Positions 54,281-63,418 of a stretch of 64,000 bases of DNA are shown here, piece after piece (within the stretch, counting starts at the first letter, position 1; each line of letters starts with the position of its first letter). The notes beneath the pieces were generated by a model. The model did no database searches and was not told where the DNA came from. It saw only the letters and a list, made by a program, of their open reading frames with translations. The position numbers and the translations under genes were made by a program. Origin of the DNA: Halosimplex salinum (GTDB lineage Archaea; Halobacteriota; Halobacteria; Halobacteriales; Haloarculaceae); assembly GCF_003730195.1 (NCBI RefSeq), contig NZ_QWGG01000004.1, positions 186,001 through 250,000 of the forward strand, written 5' to 3'.

Positions 54281-54798
54281 TGGCACTCGGTAGCAACACC
54301 AAGTTCTACGAGACGCCCAACCACCCCTACCAGGGCGAACGCATCAGCGAGGAGTCCGGCCTCACCGGCCAGTACGGCCTCAAGAACAAGGAGGAGCTCT
54401 GGCGCGCCCAGTCCGAACTGCGCGCCTACCGCCGCGAGGCGCGGAAGCTCCTCGGGCAGACCGACGCCGCCGGCGCCGAGAAGGAGACCGAGGAGTTCCT
54501 CGCTCGCCTCAAGCGCATCGGCGTCCTCGACGAGACCGACTCGCTGGACGACATCCTGTCGCTCGACGTGACGGACATCCTCGAACGGCGACTCCAGACG
54601 GTCGTCTACCGGAAGGGGCTGGCCAACACGACGAGTCAGGCCCGCCAGTTCGTCTCCCACGGCCACGTCACGGTCGAGGGGCGACGCGTGACCCGTCCGT
54701 CGAAGAAGGTCGACGTCACGGAAGAGGGGTCCGTCGAGTTCGACGACAACAGTCCGCTGACGGACGAACTCCACCCCGAACGCGCGGAGGACCAATAA
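54280..54798 (+). CDS. rps4: 30S ribosomal protein S4
   Basis: A 172-aa archaeal S4. The N-terminal [20 protein letters not shown] and [20 protein letters not shown] are typical. The S4 RNA-binding domain lies at about 105-165 ([20 protein letters not shown], then [18 protein letters not shown]). It is a primary binder of 16S rRNA. It is one base after rps13 and one base before rps11 in the same operon. Confidence 0.96.
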   Translation: MALGSNTKFYETPNHPYQGERISEESGLTGQYGLKNKEELWRAQSELRAYRREARKLLGQTDAAGAEKETEEFLARLKRIGVLDETDSLDDILSLDVTDILERRLQTVVYRKGLANTTSQARQFVSHGHVTVEGRRVTRPSKKVDVTEEGSVEFDDNSPLTDELHPERAEDQ

Positions 54799-54799
54799 C

Positions 54800-55189
54800 A
54801 TGAGCGAGACACAGGAAGACAAGTGGGGCGTCGCCCACGTGCACGCATCGTTCAACAACACGATCATCACGATCACCGACGAGACGGGAGCGGAGACGCT
54901 CGCCAAGTCGTCGGGTGGGACGGTCGTCAAGCAGAACCGTGACGAAGCGTCGCCCTACGCCGCCATGCAGATGGCGGAGGTCGTCGCCGAGAAGGCGAAG
55001 GCACAGGGCGTCGAGGGCGTTCACGTCCGCGTGCGCGGTCCCGGTGGCAACCAGCAGACCAACCCCGGACCGGGCGCGCAGGCGACCATCCGAGCGCTGG
55101 CGCGAGCCGGCCTGGAGATCGGTCGCATCGAGGACGTCACCCCGATCCCGCACGACGGCACCCGCGGTCCCAAGAACGCAGGATTCTAA
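54800..55189 (+). CDS. rps11: 30S ribosomal protein S11
   Basis: A 129-aa S11. [20 protein letters not shown] and [20 protein letters not shown] are conserved opening blocks. [20 protein letters not shown] and the C-terminal [20 protein letters not shown] are nearly invariant. It binds the platform of the 30S subunit. The gene lies one base after rps4, and rpoD follows after 2 bp. Confidence 0.96.
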   Translation: MSETQEDKWGVAHVHASFNNTIITITDETGAETLAKSSGGTVVKQNRDEASPYAAMQMAEVVAEKAKAQGVEGVHVRVRGPGGNQQTNPGPGAQATIRALARAGLEIGRIEDVTPIPHDGTRGPKNAGF

Positions 55190-55191
55190 CA

Positions 55192-55959
55192 ATGCAGGAT
55201 TACGAGGTCGAGTTCGTCGAACGCGGCGACCGCGAGGCGCGGTTCCTCGTGCGCGGGATCACCCCCGCGTTCGCCAACGGCATCCGCCGCGCGATGATCG
55301 CGGACGTGCCGACGTTCTCCATCGACCAGCTGCGCGTCGTGGAGAACTCCAGCGTGATGTTCGACGAGCAGATCGGACTCCGACTCGGGCTGGTCCCGCT
55401 GACCACGCCCGAGGGCGAGTTCGAGATCGGCGACGAAGTCACGCTCGCGCTCGACGTCGAGGGACCGAGTCGCGAGGAGACGACGGAGACGGTGACCGCC
55501 TACTCGGGCGACATCGTCAGCAGCGACGAGCTGGTCCGGCCCGCCGACGACAACATCCCGATCATCGACCTCAAGGCCGGTCAGCGACTCGAAGTCGAGG
55601 CCGACGCGGTGCTCGACCACGGTCGCGAACACGCCAAACACCAGGGCGGCGTGGCCGTCGGCTACCGGCACCTCCAGCAGGTCGAGGTGGTCGGCGACAA
55701 AGGCGAGTTCGCCGACGACGAGCCCCACATCCTGCGTGGGGTCATCGAGGACGACGGCGAACTGATCGCCACGGACGAGTTCGACAACGACCTGACCGAG
55801 CGCTACCCCGACAAGGAACTGGCAGTCGAGGACGTCCCGAACGCCTTCGTCTTCCACGTCGAGACCGACGGCTCGATGACGGTCGAGGACCTCGTCGTCC
55901 GGGCGGTCGACTCGCTGCGTGACCGTGCCGACGAACTGCGCGAATCGGTGCAACTGTAA
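55192..55959 (+). CDS. rpoD: RNA polymerase subunit D (RpoD, archaeal)
   Basis: A 255-aa subunit, homologue of bacterial alpha and eukaryotic Rpb3. The alpha motif is [20 protein letters not shown] near residue 27, and the second half has the ferredoxin-like region without cysteines. Some archaeal RpoD subunits bind an Fe-S cluster; there is no Cys in this protein, so none is possible here. [17 protein letters not shown] forms the C-terminal dimer helix with RpoL. It is the fourth gene of the ribosomal operon. Confidence 0.96.
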   Translation: MQDYEVEFVERGDREARFLVRGITPAFANGIRRAMIADVPTFSIDQLRVVENSSVMFDEQIGLRLGLVPLTTPEGEFEIGDEVTLALDVEGPSREETTETVTAYSGDIVSSDELVRPADDNIPIIDLKAGQRLEVEADAVLDHGREHAKHQGGVAVGYRHLQQVEVVGDKGEFADDEPHILRGVIEDDGELIATDEFDNDLTERYPDKELAVEDVPNAFVFHVETDGSMTVEDLVVRAVDSLRDRADELRESVQL

Positions 55960-56133
55960 CGATGACACAGGCCCCCACAACCCACGTCGCTCGAAACTGG
56001 TCGCCGGTCGGCTCCGGCGGCGTCGAGCGACCCGCCCGTCCGGCTGGAAATGCGCGGACCACGGTTCGATCCGGTGCGACGAGCGCCGGGATCGAAAGCG
56101 GTTTGAGGGGGCCGACGAAACAGCAAACTGCGA

Positions 56134-56218
56134 GCAGGGATAGCCAAGTCAGGCCAACGGCGCAGCGTTCAGGGCGCTGTCCCGTAGGGGTCCGCAGGTT
56201 CAAATCCTGCTCCCTGCA
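56134..56218 (+). tRNA. tRNA-Leu (CAG anticodon)
   Basis: Acceptor GCAGGGA (56134-56140) pairs with TCCCTGC (56211-56217), A discriminator. The anticodon arm CAGCG/CGCTG with loop TTCAGGG reads CAG, for CUG codons. A long variable arm (TCCCGTAGGGGTCCGC region) fits class II tRNA-Leu. GGTTCAAATCC is the T-loop. It lies 18 bp before the L18e gene. The 174-bp gap before it shows no other RNA. Confidence 0.95.
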
Positions 56219-56226
56219 CTTTTCTA

Positions 56227-56230
56227 GGAG
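56227..56230 (+). promoter_or_regulatory. Shine-Dalgarno site of rpl18e
   Basis: GGAG lies 6 nt before the ATG at 56237, in the space between the tRNA-Leu 3' end and the gene. It indicates translation from the longer operon transcript. Confidence 0.55.
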
Positions 56231-56236
56231 AAACGT

Positions 56237-56587
56237 ATGAGCAAGACCAATCCGAGACTCAGTAGCCTCATCGCTGACCTCAAGTCGACCGCCCGCGATT
56301 CGGGCGGCGACGTCTGGGGCGACGTGGCCGAGCGCTTAGAGAGTCCGCGGCGCACGCACGCAGAAGTCAACCTGGGTCGCATCGAGCGATACGCCCAGGA
56401 GGACGAGACCGTGGTCGTGCCCGGGAAGGTGCTCGGCAGTGGTGTCCTGCAGAAGGACGTCACCGTCGCCGCGGTCGACTTTTCGGGCACCGCCCGAACG
56501 AAGATCGACCAGGTCGGCGAGGCGGCATCGCTAGAACAGGTACTCGAGAACAACCCCGACGGAACGAACGTGCGGGTGATCCGATGA
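56237..56587 (+). CDS. rpl18e: 50S ribosomal protein L18e
   Basis: A 116-aa L18e/L15-like protein. [20 protein letters not shown] is the start and [20 protein letters not shown] and [20 protein letters not shown] are the core. It is in the archaeal order L18e-L13-S9. Its stop overlaps the L13 start (ATGA). Confidence 0.95.
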   Translation: MSKTNPRLSSLIADLKSTARDSGGDVWGDVAERLESPRRTHAEVNLGRIERYAQEDETVVVPGKVLGSGVLQKDVTVAAVDFSGTARTKIDQVGEAASLEQVLENNPDGTNVRVIR

Positions 56588-57021
56588 GTCGCGCCGAGTA
56601 CGAGGCCGACGTCGTCGTCGACGCCCGCGACTGCATCCTCGGTCGCGTCGCGTCGCAGGTCGCCGAGCGCTCGCTCGACGGCGAGCGCGTGGCGGTCGTC
56701 AACGCCGAGCGTGCGGTCATCACCGGCAGCGAGGACGACGTCATCGGGACGTTCGAGACGCGCCGCGAGCTGGGGTCGGACCGCGGTCCGGCCTACCCGA
56801 AGCGCCCGGACGGCATCATGAAGCGGTCGATCCGCGGCATGATCCCGTACAAGACCACGCGCGGTCGCGAGGCCTTCGAGAACGTCCGCGTCTACATGGG
56901 CAACCCCTACGACGACGACGGCGAAGTCCTCGAGGGGACGTCGCTCGACCGGCTTTCGAACATCAAGTTCGTCTCGCTCGGCGAAGTGAGCGAGGCACTG
57001 GGAGCGAACAAAACATGGTAA
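56584..57021 (+). CDS. rpl13: 50S ribosomal protein L13
   Basis: A 145-aa L13. [20 protein letters not shown] and [20 protein letters not shown] are diagnostic, and [20 protein letters not shown] follows. It is an early assembly protein of the large subunit. Its stop overlaps the start of rps9 by 7 bp. Confidence 0.95.
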   Translation: MSRAEYEADVVVDARDCILGRVASQVAERSLDGERVAVVNAERAVITGSEDDVIGTFETRRELGSDRGPAYPKRPDGIMKRSIRGMIPYKTTRGREAFENVRVYMGNPYDDDGEVLEGTSLDRLSNIKFVSLGEVSEALGANKTW

Positions 57022-57413
57022 CGAACACGTCAGGAAAGAAGAAGACGGCCGTTGCCCGCGCGACGATCCGCGAGGGCGAGGGCCGTGTGCGTATCAACGC
57101 ACAGCCAGTCGAGTTGACCGAGCCGGAACTGGCGCAGCTGAAGATGCTCGAACCGTTCCGCCTGGCCGACGACGAACTCCGAGAGGGGGTCGACGTCGAG
57201 GTGGACGTGGCGGGCGGCGGCGTCATGGGGCAGGCCGACGCGGCCCGCACCGCTATCGCTCGCGGACTCGTCCAGCACACGAACGACGCGGAACTCCGCG
57301 ACGCGTTCATGGAGTTCGACCGTTCGCTGCTGGTGAACGACGTCCGCCAGAGCGAGTCCAAGAAGTGGGGCGGCCCCGGTGCACGGGCCCGCTACCAGAA
57401 GTCCTACAGGTGA
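57015..57413 (+). CDS. rps9: 30S ribosomal protein S9
   Basis: A 132-aa S9. [20 protein letters not shown] opens, [20 protein letters not shown] is the central helix, and the basic tail [14 protein letters not shown] reaches the P-site tRNA. It overlaps rpl13 by 7 bp. Confidence 0.95.
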   Translation: MVTNTSGKKKTAVARATIREGEGRVRINAQPVELTEPELAQLKMLEPFRLADDELREGVDVEVDVAGGGVMGQADAARTAIARGLVQHTNDAELRDAFMEFDRSLLVNDVRQSESKKWGGPGARARYQKSYR

Positions 57414-57420
57414 TATCGCC

Positions 57421-57615
57421 ATGATGGTCCCGGTCCGGTGTTTCACGTGTGGTAACGTCGTCGGCGGCCACTGGGAGGAGTTCAAAGTCCGCACCCAGGA
57501 GGACGGCGAGGACCCCGAGCAGGTGCTCGACGACATCGGCGTCGAACGGCACTGCTGTCGGCGGATGCTCGTCTCCCACAAGGACCTGGTCGACATCGTC
57601 GCACCCTACCAATGA
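57421..57615 (+). CDS. rpoN: RNA polymerase subunit N
   Basis: A 64-aa zinc-binding subunit (Rpb10 homologue). [20 protein letters not shown] contains the CxxC pair and [17 protein letters not shown] the second CC pair. The tandem ATGs at 57421/57424 make the exact start ambiguous by one codon. Its stop overlaps the rpoK start (AATGA). Confidence 0.95.
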   Translation: MMVPVRCFTCGNVVGGHWEEFKVRTQEDGEDPEQVLDDIGVERHCCRRMLVSHKDLVDIVAPYQ

Positions 57616-57788
57616 GCGAATCGTACAACCGCTACGAGAAAGCACGCATCATCGGCGCGCGAGCGCTGCAGGTGGCCTACGGGGCACCGGTGCTCGTCGA
57701 CAGCGAGCAGACCCAGCCCATCCTGATCGCCGCCGAGGAGTACGACTCCGGTGCGCTCCCGTTCACCGTTCGACGAGGTGAGCAATGA
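57612..57788 (+). CDS. rpoK: RNA polymerase subunit K
   Basis: A 58-aa Rpb6 homologue ([20 protein letters not shown], then [20 protein letters not shown]). It helps assemble the polymerase clamp base. Both ends overlap: rpoN before and eno after (ATGA). Confidence 0.95.
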   Translation: MSESYNRYEKARIIGARALQVAYGAPVLVDSEQTQPILIAAEEYDSGALPFTVRRGEQ

Positions 57789-58990
57789 CGCTCGTCACCG
57801 ACGTTCGACTGCGCCGCGTGCTCGACTCGCGGGGCAACCCGACGGTCGAGGCGGACGTGCTCACCGAGGAGGGCGGCTTCGGCCGCGCGGCCGCACCGAG
57901 CGGCGCCTCCACGGGCGAGTACGAGGCGATCGAACTGCCGGCCGGCGAGGCCATCGCCGCCGCTCGCGAGGACGCCATCCCCCGACTCGTCGGGGAGGTC
58001 CACGCGGGCAACCAGCGCGAGGTCGACGCCGCACTGCACGCCGCCGACGGCACCGACGACTTCTCGTCGATCGGCGCCAACAGCGCGGTCGCCATCTCGA
58101 TGGCGGCCGCCAAGGCCGGCGCGAACGTGCTCGGCGCGCCCCTGTATCAGCATCTCGGGGGCACCTTCCGGGGCAACTCCTTCCCGATCCCGCTCGGGAA
58201 CGTCATCGGCGGCGGCGAACACGCCGCCGACGCGACGGACATCCAGGAGTTCCTCTCGGCGCCGGTCGGCGCGCCGTCGGTCTCCGAGGCCATCTTCGCC
58301 AACGCGGCGGTCCACCAGAAGGTCCACGACATCCTCACGGAGCGCGACCTGCCCAGCGGCAAGGGCGACGAGGGCGCGTGGGCGCCGTCCATCGACGACT
58401 CGGAAGCGTTCGAGATCATGGACGAGGCGACCGGCGCGGTCGCCGACGAGGTCGGCTTCGAGATCCGCTTCGGCCTCGACGTGGCCGCGGCGGAGATGTA
58501 CGACGAAGACGAGGGCGGATACGTGTACAGCGACCAGGTCCGCTCCACGGAGGAGCAGGTCGAGTACATGGCCGACCTCGTGCGCGAGTACGACCTCAAG
58601 TACGTCGAGGACCCGCTCGACGAGGACGACTACGAGGGCTTCGCGGACCTGACCGAGCAGGTCGGCGACCGGACGCTGGTCTGCGGCGACGACCTGTTCG
58701 TCACGAACGTCTCCCGGCTGGGTGACGGCATCCAGCAGGGCGCGGCCAACAGCATCCTGATCAAGCCGAACCAGATCGGGACGCTGTCGGACGCGTTCGA
58801 CGCCATCGAACTGGCGGTCGAGAACCGGTACGGACACGTGGTCTCCCACCGCAGCGGCGAGACCGAAGACGCGACCATCGCACACCTCGCCGTCGCCACG
58901 GACGCGCCGTTCATCAAGACGGGCGCGGTCGGGGGCGAGCGCACTGCCAAGCTGAACGAACTCATCCGAATCGAGGACAACGCAGTATGA
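57785..58990 (+). CDS. eno: Enolase
   Basis: A 401-aa enolase that converts 2-phosphoglycerate to phosphoenolpyruvate. [20 protein letters not shown] is the start; [14 protein letters not shown] is the mobile loop; [31 protein letters not shown] (metal Glu) and [11 protein letters not shown] (metal Asp), [15 protein letters not shown] (catalytic Lys) and [20 protein letters not shown] (His) complete the site. It is embedded in the ribosomal operon, the normal archaeal arrangement, and overlaps rps2 by 4 bp. Confidence 0.96.
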   Translation: MTLVTDVRLRRVLDSRGNPTVEADVLTEEGGFGRAAAPSGASTGEYEAIELPAGEAIAAAREDAIPRLVGEVHAGNQREVDAALHAADGTDDFSSIGANSAVAISMAAAKAGANVLGAPLYQHLGGTFRGNSFPIPLGNVIGGGEHAADATDIQEFLSAPVGAPSVSEAIFANAAVHQKVHDILTERDLPSGKGDEGAWAPSIDDSEAFEIMDEATGAVADEVGFEIRFGLDVAAAEMYDEDEGGYVYSDQVRSTEEQVEYMADLVREYDLKYVEDPLDEDDYEGFADLTEQVGDRTLVCGDDLFVTNVSRLGDGIQQGAANSILIKPNQIGTLSDAFDAIELAVENRYGHVVSHRSGETEDATIAHLAVATDAPFIKTGAVGGERTAKLNELIRIEDNAV

Positions 58991-59763
58991 GCGGAAACGA
59001 AAACGAAGGCCTCGACGCCGCCGAATCCGACGTCGACCCGGACGTCGACGAGGAGACGGTAGCCACCGAGGCAGAGACTGAGGAATCGGCCGCTGGGGCC
59101 GACGATGTGGCCGAAGAAGACGAGGCGGCCGCCGAGGCCGACGAGGGGCCGGCCCTCGACGAGGACGTCATGCCCGACGAAGAGGCAGACCTCCTCATCC
59201 CCGTCGAGGACTACCTCGCGGCAGGTGTCCACATCGGTACCCAGCAGAAAACCAAGGACATGGACCGGTTCATCCACCGCGTCCGCACCGACGGCCTGTA
59301 CGTGCTCGACGTGAGCATGACGGACAAGCGCATCCGGACGGCCGCTGACTTCCTGGCGAACTACGAGCCCGAGCAGATCCTCGTGGCCTCGTCGCGCCAG
59401 TACGGTCGGTTCCCGGCCGAGAAGTTCGCCGACGCCGTGGGCGCCCGCGCCCGCACCGGCCGCTTCATCCCGGGCACGCTGACCAACCCCGACTACGAGG
59501 GGTACATCGAGCCGGACGTCGTGGTCGTCACCGACCCGATCGGCGACGCCCAGGCCGTCAAGGAGGCCATCACCGTCGGCATCCCGGTCATCGCGATGTG
59601 CGACTCCAACAACCAGACCTCCAACGTGGATCTGGTCGTCCCGACCAACAACAAGGGGCGAAAGGCACTCTCCGTCGTCTACTGGCTGCTGGCCAACGAG
59701 ACGCTGGACCGGCGCGGCGCCGAACCGGCCTACTCGCTCGACGACTTCGAGACCGAGATTTAA
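58987..59763 (+). CDS. rps2: 30S ribosomal protein S2
   Basis: A 258-aa S2. The first 70 residues are an acidic, low-complexity extension ([20 protein letters not shown]). The S2 body begins at [20 protein letters not shown], then [20 protein letters not shown] and [20 protein letters not shown]. It is the last gene of the ribosomal operon; a T-rich tract follows. Confidence 0.95.
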   Translation: MSGNENEGLDAAESDVDPDVDEETVATEAETEESAAGADDVAEEDEAAAEADEGPALDEDVMPDEEADLLIPVEDYLAAGVHIGTQQKTKDMDRFIHRVRTDGLYVLDVSMTDKRIRTAADFLANYEPEQILVASSRQYGRFPAEKFADAVGARARTGRFIPGTLTNPDYEGYIEPDVVVVTDPIGDAQAVKEAITVGIPVIAMCDSNNQTSNVDLVVPTNNKGRKALSVVYWLLANETLDRRGAEPAYSLDDFETEI

Positions 59764-59779
59764 CTGCGACTTTCGGACG

Positions 59780-59788
59780 TTTCTTTTT
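59780..59788 (+). terminator. T-rich terminator of the ribosomal operon
   Basis: TTTCTTTTT begins about 17 nt after the rps2 stop. Intergenic sequence then runs 90 bp to the next gene. No hairpin accompanies it, as expected for archaeal termination. Confidence 0.55.
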
Positions 59789-59878
59789 CGGTCCGCTTCG
59801 CCCGCGAGCGACCGCTCTCCTCGTCCTCACAGCGAGGTGCACGCAAGCTATTACCGACCGCAGTCCCGAGAGCGGGGT

Positions 59879-61480
59879 ATGGACAGCCGTGACAGCGCGG
59901 CGCTCGGGTGGGCGGCGACGGCAGCGGTGTGGCTGCTCGGGATCCTCGCGGTCGCGCCGCTCGTGGGCGGCCACCCGCTGGCGGTCGCGGCGCAGGTGAT
60001 TATCGAGGCGTCGCCGGGGTCGGTCGCGACGCTGGCGATCGAGACCCTGGGCTCGATGGCCCAGCCGGCGCTGATGGCGACGGTCGCGATCGCGGCGGTC
60101 GCGGGCGCAGCCGGTATCGCCGCCTTCGCCGAGGGGTACGGGACGAACCGAAGACAGCAGCGACTGCTCGTGCGCGGGGTGACGGTCGCGGTCGTCGTGC
60201 TGACGGCGGCGGGCTTTCGGGCGGCCGGCGATGGGATACTCTGGCGGTGGGCGCTCGCGACGGCGCTCGCCCTGCTCGGGCCCGCGTTGCTTCGGATTCT
60301 CGGCTCCGACCCCCGGCGGTCGGTCGGTCGGCGTCGCACGCTGCGGAACCTCGGCGGCGCCGTCGGGGTGGTCGCCGTCGGCGGGCTCGCCGCCCGGTCG
60401 GTCGGCGGTTCCGGGTCGGGCGAGGGCCCCGACCCGGGCGACTCGCTGGAGGCTGTCGCCGAGAAGCGCGAACAGGGGACCACGACGCCGGACACCGGGC
60501 GGACGGCGACGCCGGTCGCGGACCGGGGGAACGTCGAGACCCGCAGCGAGACCGAAGGCGTCGTGGTCTCCGTCGCGGACACGGACGCCGCGTTCGGGTA
60601 CGACTTCGAGGGGATGCCCGCGGCGGTCGGGAGCGCCGAGAACCACTACGTCGTCGACAAGGCGGTCTCGAACCCCCGCGTCGACGCGGGCCGCTGGTCG
60701 CTCTCCGTGTCCGGGGCAGTCGAGGAGTCGTACGACCTCTCGTTCTCGGACCTCGTCTCGCATCCCGAGGCCCGCGACATGACCGTCACGACGGCGTGTA
60801 TCTCCAACGACGTGGGCGGCGACCTCATCAGCACCGCCGAGTGGCGCGCGGTGCCGGTACGCGCGCTGCTGGAAGCGGCGGGCGTCGCCGGCCCGGCCGT
60901 CGACGTGGTGACGCGCGCGGCGGACGGGTACACGGAGGCGCTCCCGTGGGAGGTCGTCCGGGAGCGCGAGGACGTCGTGCTGGCGGTCGGGATGGACGGT
61001 CGGACCCTCCCCAGAGAGCACGGCTTCCCCGCGCGACTGCTCGTGCCCGGGCGATACGGCATGAAGTCGACGAAGTGGGTGGAAGGGATCGAGGTCAGCG
61101 TGTCCGAACACAGTGCCTACTGGGAGGCGCGCGGGTGGGTCGAGGAGGCCGTCGTGAACACGCTGTCGTACGTCCGCGGGGTCCAGCGCCGGGGCGACCG
61201 CGTCGCCGTCGGCGGAGTGGCCTACGCCGGGCGGCGAGGGATCGACGGGGTCGAAGTGAGTCTCGACGGCGGGGACTCCTGGGCCGACGCGACGCTCGAA
61301 GCCCCGCCCTCGCCCCACGCGTGGCGGCGGTTCCGACACGTCGTCGAACTGCCGGACTCCGGTCCGACGGAGGTCGTCGTCCGGGCGACCGACGGGACGG
61401 GAGCGCGCCAGACTCGCGAGCGGAGCGGCCCCCATCCCGGCGGATCGACCGGGTGGCACGGCGTCACCGTCTCGCTGTAG
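59879..61480 (+). CDS. Membrane-anchored sulfite-oxidase-like molybdopterin enzyme
   Basis: A 533-aa protein. Residues 1-160 hold about five hydrophobic helices, residues 160-230 a linker, and residues about 235-420 a sulfite-oxidase-type molybdopterin domain (TTACISNDVGGDLISTAEWR with the molybdenum-ligating Cys 307; RYGMKSTKWVEGIEVS). The C-terminal 110 residues are the Mo-oxidoreductase dimerisation domain (VEVSLDGGDSWADATL). There is no haem domain, so electrons must leave through the membrane part or an external partner. It would oxidise or reduce a sulfur or oxo compound; the substrate is unknown. The ATG is at 59879. MoaA at 49.7 kb supplies the cofactor precursor. Confidence 0.87.
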   Translation: MDSRDSAALGWAATAAVWLLGILAVAPLVGGHPLAVAAQVIIEASPGSVATLAIETLGSMAQPALMATVAIAAVAGAAGIAAFAEGYGTNRRQQRLLVRGVTVAVVVLTAAGFRAAGDGILWRWALATALALLGPALLRILGSDPRRSVGRRRTLRNLGGAVGVVAVGGLAARSVGGSGSGEGPDPGDSLEAVAEKREQGTTTPDTGRTATPVADRGNVETRSETEGVVVSVADTDAAFGYDFEGMPAAVGSAENHYVVDKAVSNPRVDAGRWSLSVSGAVEESYDLSFSDLVSHPEARDMTVTTACISNDVGGDLISTAEWRAVPVRALLEAAGVAGPAVDVVTRAADGYTEALPWEVVREREDVVLAVGMDGRTLPREHGFPARLLVPGRYGMKSTKWVEGIEVSVSEHSAYWEARGWVEEAVVNTLSYVRGVQRRGDRVAVGGVAYAGRRGIDGVEVSLDGGDSWADATLEAPPSPHAWRRFRHVVELPDSGPTEVVVRATDGTGARQTRERSGPHPGGSTGWHGVTVSL

Positions 61481-61515
61481 CCCTGAATCCTCGCTCGTGT
61501 CGGCCTGTGTACCAG

Positions 61516-61521
61516 TTTTAA
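61516..61521 (+). promoter_or_regulatory. TATA box of the first DUF5518 gene
   Basis: TTTTAA ends 25 nt before the ATG at 61547, predicting a leaderless mRNA. Confidence 0.65.
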
Positions 61522-61546
61522 GACCCCGCTGGGTGAACGGGGGTGC

Positions 61547-61921
61547 ATGGACGAAGGCAACACGTTCCTCAACGCGCTCGTGGGCGCGGTGGTGACGGCG
61601 ATAACTGCGGGGTTCGTCCCGTTCTCCCCGGTCCTCGGCGGGGCGCTGGCGGGGTACTTCCAGGGCGGGTCGCGCTCGGACGGGCTGAAAGTCGGCGCCA
61701 TCTCCGGCGGGATCGCGCTGGTCCCGGTCGTCGGGATCATGTTTCTCGTCCTCAGCTTCATCGGGTTCGTCTCCGTCGGGAGCGGCGAAGGCGTGCTCCC
61801 GTTCGCCTTCGGCGGCGTCATCGTCGTGTTCGTCTTCGTCGCGCTGCTCGTCTACACCGTCGGACTGAGCGCGCTCGGCGGCTGGATCGGCAACTACGTC
61901 AAGTACGAGACCGACATCTAG
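61547..61921 (+). CDS. DUF5518 membrane protein
   Basis: A 124-aa protein with four hydrophobic helices in two pairs. FVPFSPVLGGALAGYFQGGS is the Gly-rich turn between them, and LLVYTVGLSALGGWIGNYV ends the protein. These features fit DUF5518, a haloarchaeal membrane family of unknown function. The next gene encodes a similar protein 9 bp later, so the pair probably arose by duplication and is co-transcribed. Confidence 0.8.
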   Translation: MDEGNTFLNALVGAVVTAITAGFVPFSPVLGGALAGYFQGGSRSDGLKVGAISGGIALVPVVGIMFLVLSFIGFVSVGSGEGVLPFAFGGVIVVFVFVALLVYTVGLSALGGWIGNYVKYETDI

Positions 61922-61930
61922 CGCCGATCG

Positions 61931-62389
61931 ATGACGACCGGCCGGGGCGACGGCGGTCGGTCAGACTCCGACCGAGACGACGCCGACCCGTCCGTCTCTC
62001 TCGGCGACCGCCACGGACCGCTGTGGGACGCCGGCTACGGCGCGGTCGTGACGCTCGTTCTCTCCGTGATCCCGTTCTCGCCGATAGCCGGCGGTGCGGC
62101 GGCCGCGGCCCGTCGCGGCGGTGGCTATCTCGGCGGCGTCGGGATCGGGACGCTCGCAGGCGTCTTCGCGGCGGTCCCGCTCGCGCTCGTCCTGATACCT
62201 GCCCTCCGCGTCGTCGCGTGGCTGGGCGTCGGGATATCGCCGTCGTCGCCCGCGTACGGTCCCTTTCTCGCGATCGTCGCGATGCTCTTTCTGGCGTACA
62301 CCGTCGGGCTGTCGGCGGTGGGCGGGCTGGTCGGTGTCTGGACGGTCCGGCACACCGACCGGACGCTCGACCCGGCGCGGTGGCTGTAG
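61931..62389 (+). CDS. DUF5518-like membrane protein
   Basis: A 152-aa protein with a 30-residue charged N-terminus and four hydrophobic helices; FSPIAGGAAAAARRGGGYLG corresponds to the Gly-rich turn of the preceding protein, and MLFLAYTVGLSAVGGLVGV to its last helix. It is a divergent paralogue. It is followed, 45 bp on, by mevalonate kinase. Confidence 0.72.
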   Translation: MTTGRGDGGRSDSDRDDADPSVSLGDRHGPLWDAGYGAVVTLVLSVIPFSPIAGGAAAAARRGGGYLGGVGIGTLAGVFAAVPLALVLIPALRVVAWLGVGISPSSPAYGPFLAIVAMLFLAYTVGLSAVGGLVGVWTVRHTDRTLDPARWL

Positions 62390-62434
62390 CGGCGTTCGGA
62401 AACCCCTAACTCCCCGCGGGTTCGAGGGGCGGGC

Positions 62435-63418
62435 ATGGTTACCGCGAGCGCGCCCGGGAAGGTCTATCTCTTCGGGGAGCACGCAGTGGTGTACGGCGAA
62501 CCGGCGGTGCCCTGCGCCATCGACCGCCGCGCGCGGGTGACGGTCGAGGAGCGCGAGGACGACCACCTGCGAGTCCACGCCGAGGACCTGAGCCTCGACG
62601 GCTTCACCGTCGAGTACGGCGGGACGACCGACGCCGCCCCCGACGTGGACGTCTCCCAGTCGCTCGTCGAGGCCGCGACCGGCTACGTCGACGCCGCGGT
62701 CGAACAGGCCCGGGAGGCCGCCGGCACGCCGCGGGCGGGCTTCGACATCACCATCGAGAGCGAGATCCCGCTGGGCGCCGGCCTGGGGTCGTCGGCCGCC
62801 GTGACGGCGGCGGGCATCCTCGCGGCGACGCGCGAACTCGGCGCCGACCTCTCGACGAGAGAGGTCGCAGACCGAGCCTACCGAGCCGAACGCGCGGTGC
62901 AGGAGGGCAACGCCTCCCGCGCCGACACCTTCTGCTCGGCGACGGGCGGCGCGGTCCGGGTGGAGGGGGACGACTGCCGGTCACTCGACGCGCCCGAACT
63001 CCCGTTCGTCGTCGGGTTCGACGGCGGCGCCGGCGACACGGGCGCGCTCGTCGCGGGCGTGCGCGAACTGAAAGACGAGTACGACTTCGCCGCCGACACG
63101 GTGGCGGCCATCGGCGATCTGGTCCGCAACGGCGAGGCGGCGCTGGAAGCGGGCGATCTGGACGAGCTCGGACAGCTGATGGACTTCAACCACGGGCTGC
63201 TGTCGGCGCTGGGCGTCTCCTCGCGGTCGCTGGACTCGATGGTGTGGGCGGCCCGCGACGCCGGCGCGCTCGGCGCGAAACTGACGGGCGCGGGCGGCGG
63301 CGGCTGTGTCGTCGCGCTCGACGACAGCGAGGAGACCGAGACCGCGCTCCGCTATCTCCCGGGCTGCGAGGAGACGTTCCGGGCGGAACTCGACACCGAC
63401 GGGGTCCGAGTGGAATGA
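62435..63418 (+). CDS. mvk: Mevalonate kinase
   Basis: A 327-aa GHMP-superfamily kinase. ASAPGKVYLFGEHAVVYGEP is the N-terminal signature, PLGAGLGSSAAVTAAGILAA the ATP loop, and LTGAGGGGCVVALDD the C-terminal motif. It phosphorylates mevalonate in the archaeal isoprenoid pathway. The stop overlaps the next start (ATGA). Confidence 0.95.
   Translation: MVTASAPGKVYLFGEHAVVYGEPAVPCAIDRRARVTVEEREDDHLRVHAEDLSLDGFTVEYGGTTDAAPDVDVSQSLVEAATGYVDAAVEQAREAAGTPRAGFDITIESEIPLGAGLGSSAAVTAAGILAATRELGADLSTREVADRAYRAERAVQEGNASRADTFCSATGGAVRVEGDDCRSLDAPELPFVVGFDGGAGDTGALVAGVRELKDEYDFAADTVAAIGDLVRNGEAALEAGDLDELGQLMDFNHGLLSALGVSSRSLDSMVWAARDAGALGAKLTGAGGGGCVVALDDSEETETALRYLPGCEETFRAELDTDGVRVE

Noticed and set aside
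55960-56133. A possible RNA gene or short protein between rpoD and tRNA-Leu
   Set aside because: No stable fold or convincing frame; it looks like tRNA leader sequence.
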